64,000 nucleotides of DNA from Burkholderia diffusa (GTDB lineage: Bacteria > Pseudomonadota > Gammaproteobacteria > Burkholderiales > Burkholderiaceae), in the NCBI RefSeq assembly GCF_902499115.1, contig NZ_CABVPN010000017.1, forward strand, positions 62,001 through 126,000, in the 5' to 3' direction. Numbering within the stretch: position 1 is the first letter of the stretch; each line of letters begins with the position of its first letter. This document shows positions 1-9,080 of the stretch, one piece after another. The position numbers and the translations under genes were made by a program. The notes under the pieces were generated by a model, which made no database searches, had not been told where the DNA came from, and saw only the letters and a program-made list of their open reading frames with translations.

Positions 1-766
1 CGTCCATCAGTTCGGCCGGCGCGACGCAATGGCCGACCCGCCAGCCCGTCACGTGGAACGACTTGCCGAACGACGACACGATCACGCTGCGCTCGGCGAG
101 CTCACGGTGACGCGCGACGCTCTGATGTTGCGCGCCGTCGAACACCACGTGCTCGTAGACCTCGTCCGACAGGACCACGATGTCGGTATTGCGCGTGAGT
201 TGCGCGAGCCGTTCGAGATCGTCGGCGGAGAACACCGTCGCGGTCGGGTTGTGCGGCGTGTTGACGATGATCATTCGCGTGCGCGGCGTGATCGCCGCGG
301 CCACTTCGTCCCAGTTCACGCGGAAATGCTCGGGCGACAGCTTGATCGCGACCGGCGTCGCGCCCTGCAACCGCACGATCGGCGCATAACTGTCGAACGA
401 CGGCTCGAAATAGATCACTTCGTCGCCCGGATGTACGAGCGCGCTGATCGCCGCGTAGAGCCCTTCGCTCGCGCTCGCGATCACCGTGATCTCCGTGCCC
501 GGGTCGTAGCGCGTGCCGTACAGCACCTCCGTCTTCTCCGCGAGGCGTTCGCGCAGCGACACGACGCCGGCCATCGGCGCGTACTGGTTGTGGCCGTCGC
601 GCATCGCGCGCGCGACGCTCTCGACGAGCGCCGGATCGGGCGCGAAATTCGGCGCGCCCTGCGACAGGTTCAGCGCATCGTGCTGCGCGGCGAGCTGGCC
701 GATCACCGTGAAGATCGTCGTCCCGACGTCCGGCAGTTTCGATCGGGGCGTGGTGGCGCTTCGCAT
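1..766 (-). CDS. PLP-dependent aminotransferase, methionine aminotransferase (YbdL) type, 3' end cut by window edge
   Basis: Fold-type I pyridoxal-phosphate aminotransferase; 255 residues are visible and the C-terminal third lies outside the window. The N-terminal half carries the class I/II aminotransferase pattern: LSQGAPNF near residue 34, the NTPHNPTATVF block that contacts the cofactor and substrate, SDEVYEH with the PLP-pyridine aspartate, and SSFGKSFHVTGWRVG, whose lysine forms the Schiff base. The FGKSFHVTGW form is that of YbdL/YbdL-like methionine aminotransferases (family knowledge), which transaminate methionine and aromatic amino acids; kynurenine aminotransferase-like activity is an alternative. 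The start is the ATG at 766, preceded by a strong GGAGGAG Shine-Dalgarno sequence at the right distance. It probably acts in the cytoplasm. The downstream neighbour is not visible. Confidence 0.88.
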   Translation of the reverse strand, partial: MRSATTPRSKLPDVGTTIFTVIGQLAAQHDALNLSQGAPNFAPDPALVESVARAMRDGHNQYAPMAGVVSLRERLAEKTEVLYGTRYDPGTEITVIASASEGLYAAISALVHPGDEVIYFEPSFDSYAPIVRLQGATPVAIKLSPEHFRVNWDEVAAAITPRTRMIIVNTPHNPTATVFSADDLERLAQLTRNTDIVVLSDEVYEHVVFDGAQHQSVARHRELAERSVIVSSFGKSFHVTGWRVGHCVAPAELMD

Positions 767-1033
767 GACTCCTCCTTCAATTGTCCTTCGCGCCGGCCCG
801 CGCGACGCACGCGGCCCGGTTCGTGACGCATGATTTAGCCCGAGCCAATAAGGGCGGACAACCGAAAGTTCGTCATGGCGGCCATGCATTTTTCTCATGA
901 CCGGCTATGCGCAATGCTCAATGCCAAGGCCATGTGCCCGGCAATGCATGCGCATCAGGCATCTCCTCCCACGGCCTGCCCACACTCACGACGGGCTTGC
1001 GCTGGCCGCCCGAATGCACGGCCACGCCGCGCA

Positions 1034-1702
1034 TCACGCGCCCGCGGCGGCCAGATAGGCGCCCAGGACGGCCTGCAACTCGCCCCGCAACGCGGCGAAG
1101 TCCAGCGCCGGCCCGAGCGTGAGCAGCGCCTGCGACACGCCGCCGTAGCAGACCGCATGCGCCATTCGCGCGACCCCGTCGAGCCTCGCTGCCGGCAGCG
1201 GATCGCTGCACTGCGCAAGCGCGTCGCGCCACAGCGCGACATACGCGTCGTAATGGCGGCGGTATGCGGACAGCGGCGACACCTGCCGCTCCAGCGCGAA
1301 GAACGCACTCCACGGCGCGGCGTCGGCGGCGATCGCATCGACCTGCAGGTCGACGAGCACGGCCGCGAGCTCGGCGCGCGGCACGCCGCGCAGCCCGTGC
1401 GCCGCTTCGCGCAGCCGGTCGGCCAGCGCCAGCACGCGCCGGTGGATGCACAGCGCGGCGAGGCTCTGCTTGTCGCCGAAGTATTCGTAGAAGGTGCCGA
1501 CGCTCACGCCCGCGACGGCCGCGATCTCGCGGATCGTCGCCTTCGCGTAGCCGCGCTCGAGCAAAAGCTGAACGAAGGCCTGCTGGAGCGCCTCGGACGT
1601 GGCCTGCGCGCGCGACTGGCGCGGCCGGCGGCGCAACGCGGGCGCGGGTTGCGCCGCCGACTGGCCGGGCGGCGCCGGAACCTGAACATGTCGCGGCGGC
1701 AT
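1034..1702 (-). CDS. TetR family transcriptional regulator
   Basis: Small (222 residues) TetR-type repressor. Residues about 25-75 hold the helix-turn-helix with the typical run ERGYAKATIREIAAVAGVSV followed by GTFYEYFGDKQSLAALCIHR, a hallmark of the family; the C-terminal part is the variable ligand-binding domain. An Arg/Pro/Ala-rich leader precedes the domain. The ATG at 1702 was chosen because upstream in-frame sequence encodes no family-like residues and would run into the divergent gene. It lies head to head with the AidB-like acyl-CoA dehydrogenase starting at 1776, with 73 bp between them, so it is a good candidate regulator of that gene and of itself (inference). The inducing ligand cannot be told from sequence. 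Confidence 0.88.
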   Translation of the reverse strand: MPPRHVQVPAPPGQSAAQPAPALRRRPRQSRAQATSEALQQAFVQLLLERGYAKATIREIAAVAGVSVGTFYEYFGDKQSLAALCIHRRVLALADRLREAAHGLRGVPRAELAAVLVDLQVDAIAADAAPWSAFFALERQVSPLSAYRRHYDAYVALWRDALAQCSDPLPAARLDGVARMAHAVCYGGVSQALLTLGPALDFAALRGELQAVLGAYLAAAGA

Positions 1703-1775
1703 ATTTGCTACTCTGAAATTCAGCGGAAACGCGTTTGACCGGCAGACCGCGAAGCACGAGACCGGAGACAGCCCG

Positions 1776-3428
1776 ATGACCGAATCGACCCATGCCATCA
1801 CGAACCAGTTCGACGAACTGGTCGACTATAACCTCTTCGCCACCGACGTCGCGCTGCGCGAGGCACTCGCCCGCGCGGGCGCCGGCTGGGCCGTGCCGCA
1901 GCTCGACGCGTACGGCGCGCGGCTCGGCAGCGCCGACACCGCGCGGCTCGCCGACGAAGCAAACCGCCACCCGCCGGAACTGAACGCGTTCGACCGGCGC
2001 GGCCGGCGCATCGACTGCGTCGACTTCCATCCGGCGTGGCACACGCTGCTCGGCATGTACCGCAACGAGGGCTTCGTGTCGCTCGCGTTCCGCGATACGC
2101 GCCCGGGCCGCTGGGCCGCGACCGCGGCCGGCTTCTACCTGCACGGCCAGATCGAGGCCGGCACGCTGTGCCCGGCGACGATGACGCAGGCCGCGATCCC
2201 GGTGCTGCAGAAGGACCCCGCGCTGTGGGACCTGCTGCGCGACAAGTTGTACAGCGACGACTACGATCCGCGCGACGTGCCGGTCGCCGACAAGCGCTCG
2301 ATCTGGTTCGGCATGGGCATGACCGAGAAACAGGGCGGCTCCGACGTGCGTGCGAACACGACGCTGGCGAGCGCCGTCGGCGCGGGCGGACGCGGCGGCG
2401 AATACCGGCTGCGCGGCCACAAGTGGTTCTTCTCCGCGCCGATGTGCGACGCGCACCTGGTCGTCGCGCGCACCGCGGCCGGCGGCCCGTCGTGCTTCTA
2501 CGTGCCGCGCTGGCGGCCCGACGGGACGAAGAACGCGGTCGAGATCCAGCGGCTGAAGAACAAGGTCGGCAACCGCAGCAACTCGAGCAGCGAGATCGAG
2601 TTGAACGACGCGTGGGGCATCATGCTCGGCGACGAAGGCCGCGGCATTCCGACCATCATCGAGATGGCCACGTACACGCGGCTGAGCTGCGTGCTCGGCA
2701 GCGCGGCGATGCTGCGCCAGGGCGTCGTGCAGGCGATCGCGTACACGCGCCAGCGCCATGCGTTCGGCCGCGCGCTCGCCGAGCAGCCGCTGATGCGCAC
2801 CGTGCTCGCCGATCTCGCGCTCGAAAGCGAAGCCGCGCTCGCGCTCGCGATGCGTCTCGCCGACGCGTTCGAGCGCGACGACTCGCCGCGCGAACGCGCG
2901 TGGAAGCGGATCGTCACGCCCGCCGCGAAATTCTGGGTCTGCAAGCGCGCGGTCGAGCTGACCGGCGAGGTGATGGAAGTGTTCGGCGGCAACGGCTACG
3001 TCGACGACGGCCCGATCGCGCGGCTGTTCCGCGAAGCGCCGGTCAACTCGATCTGGGAAGGCTCCGGCAACGTGATGTGCCTCGACGTGCTGCGCGCGGT
3101 GTCGCGCGAACCCGACGCGGCCGCGGCGCTCTTCGCCGAGCTGACCGACCTCTGCGCGGGCGAGCCCCACATCCGCGCGGCACTCGATGCGCTGCGCGCG
3201 AGGCTCGCGGCACCGGCCGATACGCTCGAGGCGTCGGCCCGCGTGTTCGCGCAGCGGCTCGCGCTCGTCGCGCAGGCCTGCCTGCTGCGGCGCGACGCGC
3301 CCGCTGCCGTCGCCGACGCGTTCATTGCGACGCGGCTTGCCGCGCCCGACTGGGGCCGCATCGCGGGCGGCTTCGATCCGCACGCGCTCGACGTCGCCGC
3401 GCTGCTGCAGCGCGCATACGCGGCCTGA
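1776..3428 (+). CDS. aidB: AidB-like acyl-CoA dehydrogenase
   Basis: Flavoprotein of 550 residues, the length of E. coli AidB (541). It shares AidB-specific runs rather than those of ordinary acyl-CoA dehydrogenases: the N-terminal NNLFATD/EGAGW-like region, FHPAWH near residue 88, GMGMTEKQGGSDVRANT near 190, GHKWFFSAPMCDAHLV, NKVGNRSNSSSEIE and VNSIWEGSGNVMCLDVLR near the C-terminus. In E. coli AidB is induced by alkylation, binds DNA and has weak isovaleryl-CoA dehydrogenase activity (family knowledge). Here it sits divergent from a TetR regulator rather than in an ada regulon, so its natural role may be acyl-CoA oxidation of an unknown substrate. The ATG start at 1776 follows a GGAGACAG ribosome-binding site. 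Confidence 0.87.
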   Translation: MTESTHAITNQFDELVDYNLFATDVALREALARAGAGWAVPQLDAYGARLGSADTARLADEANRHPPELNAFDRRGRRIDCVDFHPAWHTLLGMYRNEGFVSLAFRDTRPGRWAATAAGFYLHGQIEAGTLCPATMTQAAIPVLQKDPALWDLLRDKLYSDDYDPRDVPVADKRSIWFGMGMTEKQGGSDVRANTTLASAVGAGGRGGEYRLRGHKWFFSAPMCDAHLVVARTAAGGPSCFYVPRWRPDGTKNAVEIQRLKNKVGNRSNSSSEIELNDAWGIMLGDEGRGIPTIIEMATYTRLSCVLGSAAMLRQGVVQAIAYTRQRHAFGRALAEQPLMRTVLADLALESEAALALAMRLADAFERDDSPRERAWKRIVTPAAKFWVCKRAVELTGEVMEVFGGNGYVDDGPIARLFREAPVNSIWEGSGNVMCLDVLRAVSREPDAAAALFAELTDLCAGEPHIRAALDALRARLAAPADTLEASARVFAQRLALVAQACLLRRDAPAAVADAFIATRLAAPDWGRIAGGFDPHALDVAALLQRAYAA

Positions 3429-3463
3429 CGGGCGCCGAACCGACCGCCGACGCCAAAGAAAAA

Positions 3464-3489
3464 GCCACCGGACCCGACGGCCCGGTGGC
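3464..3489 (-). terminator. Intrinsic terminator of the livK-type gene
   Basis: An 8-bp perfect stem (GCCACCGG at 3464-3471 pairing with CCGGTGGC at 3482-3489) with a 10-base loop. On the minus strand it is followed by a run rich in T (complement of the A-rich 3456-3463), which fits termination of the minus-strand binding-protein gene ending at 3548. It sits between two converging genes and may also slow transcription from aidB. Confidence 0.75.
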
Positions 3490-3547
3490 TTCTTCACATG
3501 ATGCCCGGCACGGCGCCCTTCGACGCCGCCGGCGACTCACGCCATGC

Positions 3548-4687
3548 TTACTTGCCGCCGATGCTCTTCAGCGGCTTCCACTCGCCCTTCTCGACCTTGT
3601 ACATCGTGATGCCGCCGTTCTTCAGGTCACCCTTCGCGTCGTACGCGACGTGCGACGACGTGACGCCGGCCATGTCGGTCTTCGCGAGCACCGGCAGGTA
3701 CTTCGCCGGATCGGTCGAGTCGGCCTTCTTCATCGCGTTGAGCATTGCCATCGCGCCGTCGTACGCGTACGGCGAGTACGTCTGCACGTCTTCGCCGAAG
3801 CGCTTCTTGTACTTGTCGGCGTAGCCCTTGCCGCCCGGCATTTCCTCGAGCGGGAGGCCTGCCAGCGATGCGATCGTGCCGTCGGCCGCGTTGCCCGCGA
3901 TCTTCAGGAACGTCGGCGTCTTCACCATTTCGCCGCTCATCAGCGGTGCGGTGATGCCGAGCGTCTTCATCTGCTTGACCATCGGCGCTGCCTGCGAATC
4001 CGCGCCGCCGTAGTAGACGAGGTCCGGCTTCGCCGCCTTCAGCTTCGTCAGGATCGCCTTGAAGTCGACGGCCTTGTCGTTCGTGAATTCACGGTCGACG
4101 ATCGTCGCGCCGCCGGCCTTCGCGGCCTTCTCGAACTGGTCGGCGAGACCCTGGCCGTAGGCCGTGCGGTCGTCGACGATCGCGATCTTCTTCATGCCGA
4201 GATCCTTCGCCGCGAAGGTGCCCGCCACCGAGCCCTGCTGCGTGTCGGACGTCATCATGCGGAAGGTCGTCTTGTAACCCTGCTGCGTGTATTCCGGCGC
4301 CGTCGCCATCGCGATTTCCGGAATGCCGGCGTTTGCGTAGATACGCGAAGCGGGAATCGTCGTGCCCGAGTTGAAGTGGCCGAGCATGCCCTTGATGCCG
4401 TCGTCGACGAGCTTCTGCGCAACCGTCGTGCCGGTGCGCGGGTCAGCCTGGTCGTCCTGCGTCTCGAGCACGAACTTCACCGCCTTGCCGCCGATCTTCG
4501 GGTTCGTCGCGTTGAAGTCTTCCAGCGCGAGCGCGATCCCGTTCTGCATATCCTTGCCGTAGTGCGCCTGGGCGCCCGTCATCGGCCCTGCGTAACCGAT
4601 CTTCACGTCGTCCGCATGGGCCGTCCCCGCAAGCGACATGACGGCGACGAACGTCGCGCCTGCCAGCTTTTTCATCGTGTGTTGCAT
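3548..4687 (-). CDS. Branched-chain amino acid ABC transporter, periplasmic substrate-binding protein (LivK type), orphan
   Basis: Periplasmic binding protein of the Leu/Ile/Val family (379 residues). It opens with a signal peptide (MKKLAGATFVAVMSLAGTAHA, cleavage expected after AHA) followed by DDVKIGYAGPMTGAQAHYGKD, the standard LivK start, and continues with two alpha/beta lobes including the GHFNSGTTIPASRIY and DDRTAYGQGLADQFE runs. The ATG at 4687 has an AAGGAG site five bases upstream. No permease or ATPase genes adjoin it; it lies 84 bp downstream of putA on the same strand, which suggests co-transcription or at least a shared role in amino-acid uptake (inference). It probably delivers ligand to a LIV permease encoded elsewhere, possibly one of the two clusters at 30-41 kb. 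Confidence 0.92.
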   Translation of the reverse strand: MQHTMKKLAGATFVAVMSLAGTAHADDVKIGYAGPMTGAQAHYGKDMQNGIALALEDFNATNPKIGGKAVKFVLETQDDQADPRTGTTVAQKLVDDGIKGMLGHFNSGTTIPASRIYANAGIPEIAMATAPEYTQQGYKTTFRMMTSDTQQGSVAGTFAAKDLGMKKIAIVDDRTAYGQGLADQFEKAAKAGGATIVDREFTNDKAVDFKAILTKLKAAKPDLVYYGGADSQAAPMVKQMKTLGITAPLMSGEMVKTPTFLKIAGNAADGTIASLAGLPLEEMPGGKGYADKYKKRFGEDVQTYSPYAYDGAMAMLNAMKKADSTDPAKYLPVLAKTDMAGVTSSHVAYDAKGDLKNGGITMYKVEKGEWKPLKSIGGK

Positions 4688-4771
4688 AGCATCTCCTTGG
4701 TACCAGGGTAAATGGAGCGGCTTCGGGATCGCCTTGCCGCTTCCTTTGTTTGATCCGAACGGCAAGGATGG

Positions 4772-7700
4772 TCAGCCGATCGTCATCAAATTCGCATTGC
4801 CGCCCGCCGCGGCCGTGTTCACGCTCACCGAGCGCTCGGTGAGCAGGCGCTCGAGCGCGTAGTCTTCCGCGTCGCCGTTCTCGAACGCGCCCGCCGACAC
4901 GCCCTGCACCGACACGATCGGGCCCGGTCGCTGCGCGACGTCCTTCACGAGCGTCTGCAGTTCGTCGCTGTCGCCTTCGAACAGCACCGCGTCGAACGGT
5001 GCATCGGCCTGCTTGCGCACGGCCGCATGCCCCTTCAGCGCCGCCGGCAGCGCGGCGACCAGCGCCTCGCCCGCCGCGCCGGCGAACAGCGCGCGGTTGC
5101 CCGTCGCGAGCACCGCCGCGAACTGCGCGCGCGCGCCGCCCGGCGTGGCCGCGACACACAGCACGGTGCCGCGCGGGCCGAGTGTATACGTGTTTCGCTC
5201 GCCCGTCGGCCCGGTCAGCACCGCGGTCGCACCGGCCGGCACCTGCGCCAGATAGCCGTCGCAGCGTGCGGCCAGCGCCGGCTCGCGCTGCTCGATCAGC
5301 CAGTCGCGCAGCGTCGTGAGCGCCGCCGCCGGGTTGCCGCGTGCGTCGCCTTCGACCGCGCCGTCCGCGATCAGCATCTGCGCGAGCGAGCGCGGCAGGC
5401 CCGACGGACGCGTCGCGAGCAGGCGCTGCAGGTACAGCGCGCCGCCGGCCTTCGGGCCCGTGCCCGACAGCCCTTCGCCGCCGAACGGCTGCACGCCGAC
5501 CACCGCGCCGATCACGTTGCGGTTCACGTAGATGTTGCCGACGTGCGCGTTCGAGATCACGTGCGCGATCGTCTCGTCGATCCGCGTGTGGATGCCGAGC
5601 GTCAGGCCGTAACCCGTCGCGCGGATCTGCTCGAGCAGCTTGTCGAGCTGGCTGCGGCGATAGCGCACGACGTGCAGCACCGGGCCGAACACTTCACGCT
5701 TCAGCTCGTCGATGCTGCCGATCTCGATCAGCGTCGGCGGCACGAACGTGCCGTGTGCGCAGGCTTCCGGCGACGACAGCTGCGTGACCGCGTGGCCCTT
5801 CTCCTTCATCGCCGCGACGTGCGTGTCGATCGTCTGCTTCGCTTCGGCGTCGATCACCGGGCCGACGTCGGTCGACAGCCGGTCCGGGTTGCCGAGCGCC
5901 AGCTCGTGCATCGCGCCCTTGAGCATCGTCAACGTGCGGTCCGCGACGTCGTCCTGCAGACACAGAACGCGCAGCGCCGAACACCGTTGACCAGCGGAGT
6001 CGAACGACGACTGCATCACGTCCGCGACGACCTGCTCCGCGAGCGCCGACGAGTCGACGATCATCGCGTTCTGGCCGCCCGTTTCCGCGATCAGCGGAAT
6101 CGGCTTGCCGTCCGGGTCGAGGCGCGCGGCGAGCGTCTTGTTGATCAGGCGCGCGACTTCGGTCGAGCCGGTAAACATCACCGCGCGCGTGCGCGGATCG
6201 GCGACCAGCGCCGCGCCGACGGTCTCGCCGGTGCCCGGCAGCAGCTGCACCGCGCCGGCCGGCACGCCGGCCTCGCGCAGCAGGCGTACGGCCTGGGCGG
6301 CGATCAGCGGCGTCTGTTCGGCCGGCTTCGCGAGCACCGTGTTGCCGGCCGCGAGCGCGGCCGCCACCTGGCCCATGAAGATCGCGAGCGGGAAGTTCCA
6401 CGGGCTGATACAGACCACGGGGCCGAGCGGGCGGTGCGTGTCGTTCGAGAATTCGTCGCGGATCTGCGCCGCGTAGTAGCGCAGGAAGTCGACGGCTTCG
6501 CGAATTTCGGCGATCGCGTTCGGCAGCGACTTGCCGGCTTCGCGCACGATCAGGCCCATCAGCGTGTGCATCTGCGCTTCGAGCAGGTCGGCAGCGCGCA
6601 CCAGGCAGTCGGCGCGTGCATCGACCGGCGTCGCCTGCCAGATCGGCGCGGCGGCCACCGCGTGCGCGAGCGCCGCGCTCACGTGTTCGGCCGTCGCTTC
6701 GCTGACGGTGCCGACCAGGTCGCGCTGGTCGGCCGGGTTGCGCACGTCGCGCGCCGGGGCGTCGGCGAGCGCGTCGTCGGCGAGCATCGGCGCCGCGCGC
6801 CACGGATGGTGCGCGCTCGCGAGCAGCGCGGACGACAGCGACGCGAGACGATGTTCGTTCGACAGGTCGAGGCCCATCGAGTTGGGACGCTCGTCGCCGT
6901 AGAGGTTACGCGGCAGCGGGATCTTCGCGTGCGGCGCGCCGAGCGGCACGACCTTCGATGCCTCGTCGACCGGATCGGCGACCAGTTCCTTCACCGAGAC
7001 CGTCTTGTCGGCGATGCGGTTCACGAAGGACGTGTTCGCGCCGTTCTCCAGCAGTCGGCGCACGAGGTACGCGAGCAGCGTTTCATGCGTGCCGACCGGT
7101 GCATACACGCGGCACGGACGGTTCAGCTTGTCGCGGCCCGTGACTTCCTCGTACAGCGGTTCACCCATCCCGTGCAGGCACTGGAATTCGTACTGGCCGG
7201 GGTAGTAGTTCTGGCCGGCCAGGTGATAGATCGCGGCCAGCGTGTATGCGTTGTGCGTCGCGAATTGCGGGTAGACGGCGTCGGGCGCCGCGAGCAGCTT
7301 CTTCGCGCACGCGAGGTACGACACGTCCGTATAGATCTTGCGCGTGTAGACCGGATAGCCTTCGAGGCCGTCGACCTGCGCACGCTTGATTTCGGTATCC
7401 CAGTACGCGCCCTTGACGAGGCGGATCATCAGGCGGTGACGGCTGCGGCGCGCGAGGTCGATCAGGTAGTCGATCACGAACGGGCAACGCTTCTGGTAGC
7501 CCTGCACGACGAAGCCGATGCCGTTCCAGCCGGCCAGCTCCGGATCGAAGCAGAGCGCTTCGAGCAAGTCGAGCGAGATTTCGAGGCGATCCGCTTCTTC
7601 CGCGTCGATGTTCAGGCCGATGTCGTAGCGGCGCGCGAGCAGCGCGAGCGCACGCACGCGCGGCAGCAGCTCGCTCATCGTGCGGTCCTGCTGCGAGCGC

Positions 7701-8704
7701 GAGTAGCGCGCGTGCAGCGCCGACAGCTTGATCGAGATGCCCGGGCCTTCGTAGATGCCGCGGCCGCCGGCGGCCTTGCCGATCGCATGGATCGCCTGCT
7801 CGTACGACGCGTAGTAGCGCTGCGCGTCCTCTTCGGTCGTCGCCGCTTCGCCGAGCATGTCGTACGAGTAGCGGAAGCCGCGCGCTTCGTACTTGCGGCT
7901 GTTCGCGAGCGCTTCGGAAATCGTCTCGCCGGTGACGAACTGCTCGCCCATCAGACGCATCGCCATGTCGACGCCCTTGCGGATCAGCGGCTCGCCGCCG
8001 CGGCCGATCAGGCGCGTGAGCGCCGACGACAGGCCCGCTTCGCTATTGGTCGTCACGAGCTTGCCGGTGATCATCAGGCCCCAGGTCGCCGCGTTCACGA
8101 ACAGCGACGGCGCGTGGCCGACGTGCGAGCGCCAGTCGCCCTTGCTGATCTTGTCGCGGATCAGCGCATCGCGCGTCGCGCGATCGGGAATGCGCAGCAG
8201 CGCTTCGGCCAGACACATCAGCGCGACGCCTTCCTGGCTCGACAGCGAGAACTCGTGGATCAGCCCCTCGACACCACCGCCCGAGCTCTTCTCGCGCAGC
8301 GCCTCGACGAGCTGCGTCGCGAGCGTCTGCACGTCGGCCTGCAGGTTCGCGGGCAGGCGCGCCTGGCCCAGCAGGAACGGCACGCATTCCGGCTCGGGGC
8401 GGCGATACGCGGCCGTGATCGCCGCGCGCAGCACCGATTGCGGCTGCACGTTCTGCGCGAACTCGAGGAACGGATGCGGCGAGTTGTCGTCGTCGCCGTC
8501 CGTCGCCTGGCCGTCGGCGAGCTCCGTCACGCCGCTGTTGCCCGACAGTTCAGGCGGCAGCTGGCCGTGCTCGATCCGCTCGAGATACGCGAAGATCGCC
8601 TGCTTGATCAGCCAGTGGGGAGTGCGCTCGAGACGCGCTGCCGCGTCTTTCAGGCGCGAGCGGAGAAGGTCGTCGACTTTGACGCCGAGAGTCGTGCTTG
8701 CCAT
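4772..8704 (-). CDS. putA: Trifunctional PutA: transcriptional repressor, proline dehydrogenase and L-glutamate-gamma-semialdehyde dehydrogenase
   Basis: Oxidises proline to glutamate in two steps at the membrane face, and carries its own repressor domain (1310 residues, the length of trifunctional PutA). Residues 1-47 are a ribbon-helix-helix DNA-binding domain (TTLGVKVDDLLRSRLK). Residues about 260-560 are the FAD proline dehydrogenase, with GISIKLSALHARY near 322, RLVKGAYWDTEIKRAQ near 428 and FATHNAYTLA near 481. Residues about 650-1110 are the aldehyde dehydrogenase, with ISPWNFPLAIF at 766, FTGSTEVAR near 844, the general-base glutamate in AETGGQN near 874 and the catalytic Cys908 in AGQRCSA. 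The C-terminal about 200 residues form the domain typical of long PutAs. The ATG at 8704 is chosen because it starts exactly at the RHH domain. Likely autoregulated through the GTTGCA sites at 8780-8854. Confidence 0.97.
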   Translation of the reverse strand: MASTTLGVKVDDLLRSRLKDAAARLERTPHWLIKQAIFAYLERIEHGQLPPELSGNSGVTELADGQATDGDDDNSPHPFLEFAQNVQPQSVLRAAITAAYRRPEPECVPFLLGQARLPANLQADVQTLATQLVEALREKSSGGGVEGLIHEFSLSSQEGVALMCLAEALLRIPDRATRDALIRDKISKGDWRSHVGHAPSLFVNAATWGLMITGKLVTTNSEAGLSSALTRLIGRGGEPLIRKGVDMAMRLMGEQFVTGETISEALANSRKYEARGFRYSYDMLGEAATTEEDAQRYYASYEQAIHAIGKAAGGRGIYEGPGISIKLSALHARYSRSQQDRTMSELLPRVRALALLARRYDIGLNIDAEEADRLEISLDLLEALCFDPELAGWNGIGFVVQGYQKRCPFVIDYLIDLARRSRHRLMIRLVKGAYWDTEIKRAQVDGLEGYPVYTRKIYTDVSYLACAKKLLAAPDAVYPQFATHNAYTLAAIYHLAGQNYYPGQYEFQCLHGMGEPLYEEVTGRDKLNRPCRVYAPVGTHETLLAYLVRRLLENGANTSFVNRIADKTVSVKELVADPVDEASKVVPLGAPHAKIPLPRNLYGDERPNSMGLDLSNEHRLASLSSALLASAHHPWRAAPMLADDALADAPARDVRNPADQRDLVGTVSEATAEHVSAALAHAVAAAPIWQATPVDARADCLVRAADLLEAQMHTLMGLIVREAGKSLPNAIAEIREAVDFLRYYAAQIRDEFSNDTHRPLGPVVCISPWNFPLAIFMGQVAAALAAGNTVLAKPAEQTPLIAAQAVRLLREAGVPAGAVQLLPGTGETVGAALVADPRTRAVMFTGSTEVARLINKTLAARLDPDGKPIPLIAETGGQNAMIVDSSALAEQVVADVMQSSFDSAGQRCSALRVLCLQDDVADRTLTMLKGAMHELALGNPDRLSTDVGPVIDAEAKQTIDTHVAAMKEKGHAVTQLSSPEACAHGTFVPPTLIEIGSIDELKREVFGPVLHVVRYRRSQLDKLLEQIRATGYGLTLGIHTRIDETIAHVISNAHVGNIYVNRNVIGAVVGVQPFGGEGLSGTGPKAGGALYLQRLLATRPSGLPRSLAQMLIADGAVEGDARGNPAAALTTLRDWLIEQREPALAARCDGYLAQVPAGATAVLTGPTGERNTYTLGPRGTVLCVAATPGGARAQFAAVLATGNRALFAGAAGEALVAALPAALKGHAAVRKQADAPFDAVLFEGDSDELQTLVKDVAQRPGPIVSVQGVSAGAFENGDAEDYALERLLTERSVSVNTAAAGGNANLMTIG

Positions 8705-9080
8705 GGTGGGTTCGTGCGCCGGTGCGAGTCCGGCGATGTGGTGTGAGAGGATGCGCGAAATCCTACGGCACGCAATAAAAAGGTGCAACCGAATTGATGG
8801 ATCGGTTGCACCTTCAAGTTACTCAATATAATCAGCCACTTATGAAGTTGCAACCTAGGGGTTGCCCGTGGTCGGCGGATCGGTGTTTTCCCTGATCGGG
8901 GCGAGTCGGCGCGCGTGGGCAACCCTCGGCGTGCACCACCGAGGGGAAAAGCGGGTTGCACTGCGCGGGGTGACAGGGAATTCAGGTGGGTGTGGGACGG
9001 GCCGGCAGGCGGCTCGCGCAGGTTGCCGGTTCCGGCCGGCTCGGTATCGGCGAGCGGTGCGCCGGCCGCGCGCGCAGCGC
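8705..9080. other. Intergenic region between putA and priA
   Basis: Holds the putA promoter and operators (8780-8854), one more GTTGCA at 8955-8960, and the 3' flank of priA. No open reading frame here has family-like composition. No convincing terminator for priA is seen. Confidence 0.6.
8780..8854 (-). promoter_or_regulatory. putA promoter with PutA-type GTTGCA operators
   Basis: On the minus strand a sigma-70-like promoter is visible: -35 TTGCAA (8848-8853), a 17-bp spacer, and -10 TATATT (8825-8830), placing the start of transcription near 8818. Three copies of GTTGCA, the motif bound by the ribbon-helix-helix domain of E. coli PutA (established knowledge), lie here: 8784-8789 and 8805-8810 as the arms of a perfect 13-bp inverted repeat (8780-8792 and 8802-8814, spacer 9 bp), and 8847-8852 overlapping the -35 box. 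A further copy is at 8955-8960. The layout fits PutA repressing itself when proline is absent. Confidence 0.75.

Noticed and set aside
2036..4711. Very long open frames opposite or across real genes (e.g. plus 2036-4711, plus 5027-8746, plus 16950-21338, minus 48677-50998)
   Set aside because: They are Arg/Ala-rich, lack family motifs and lie antisense to, or in another frame of, well-supported genes. High GC keeps stop codons rare, so such frames are expected.
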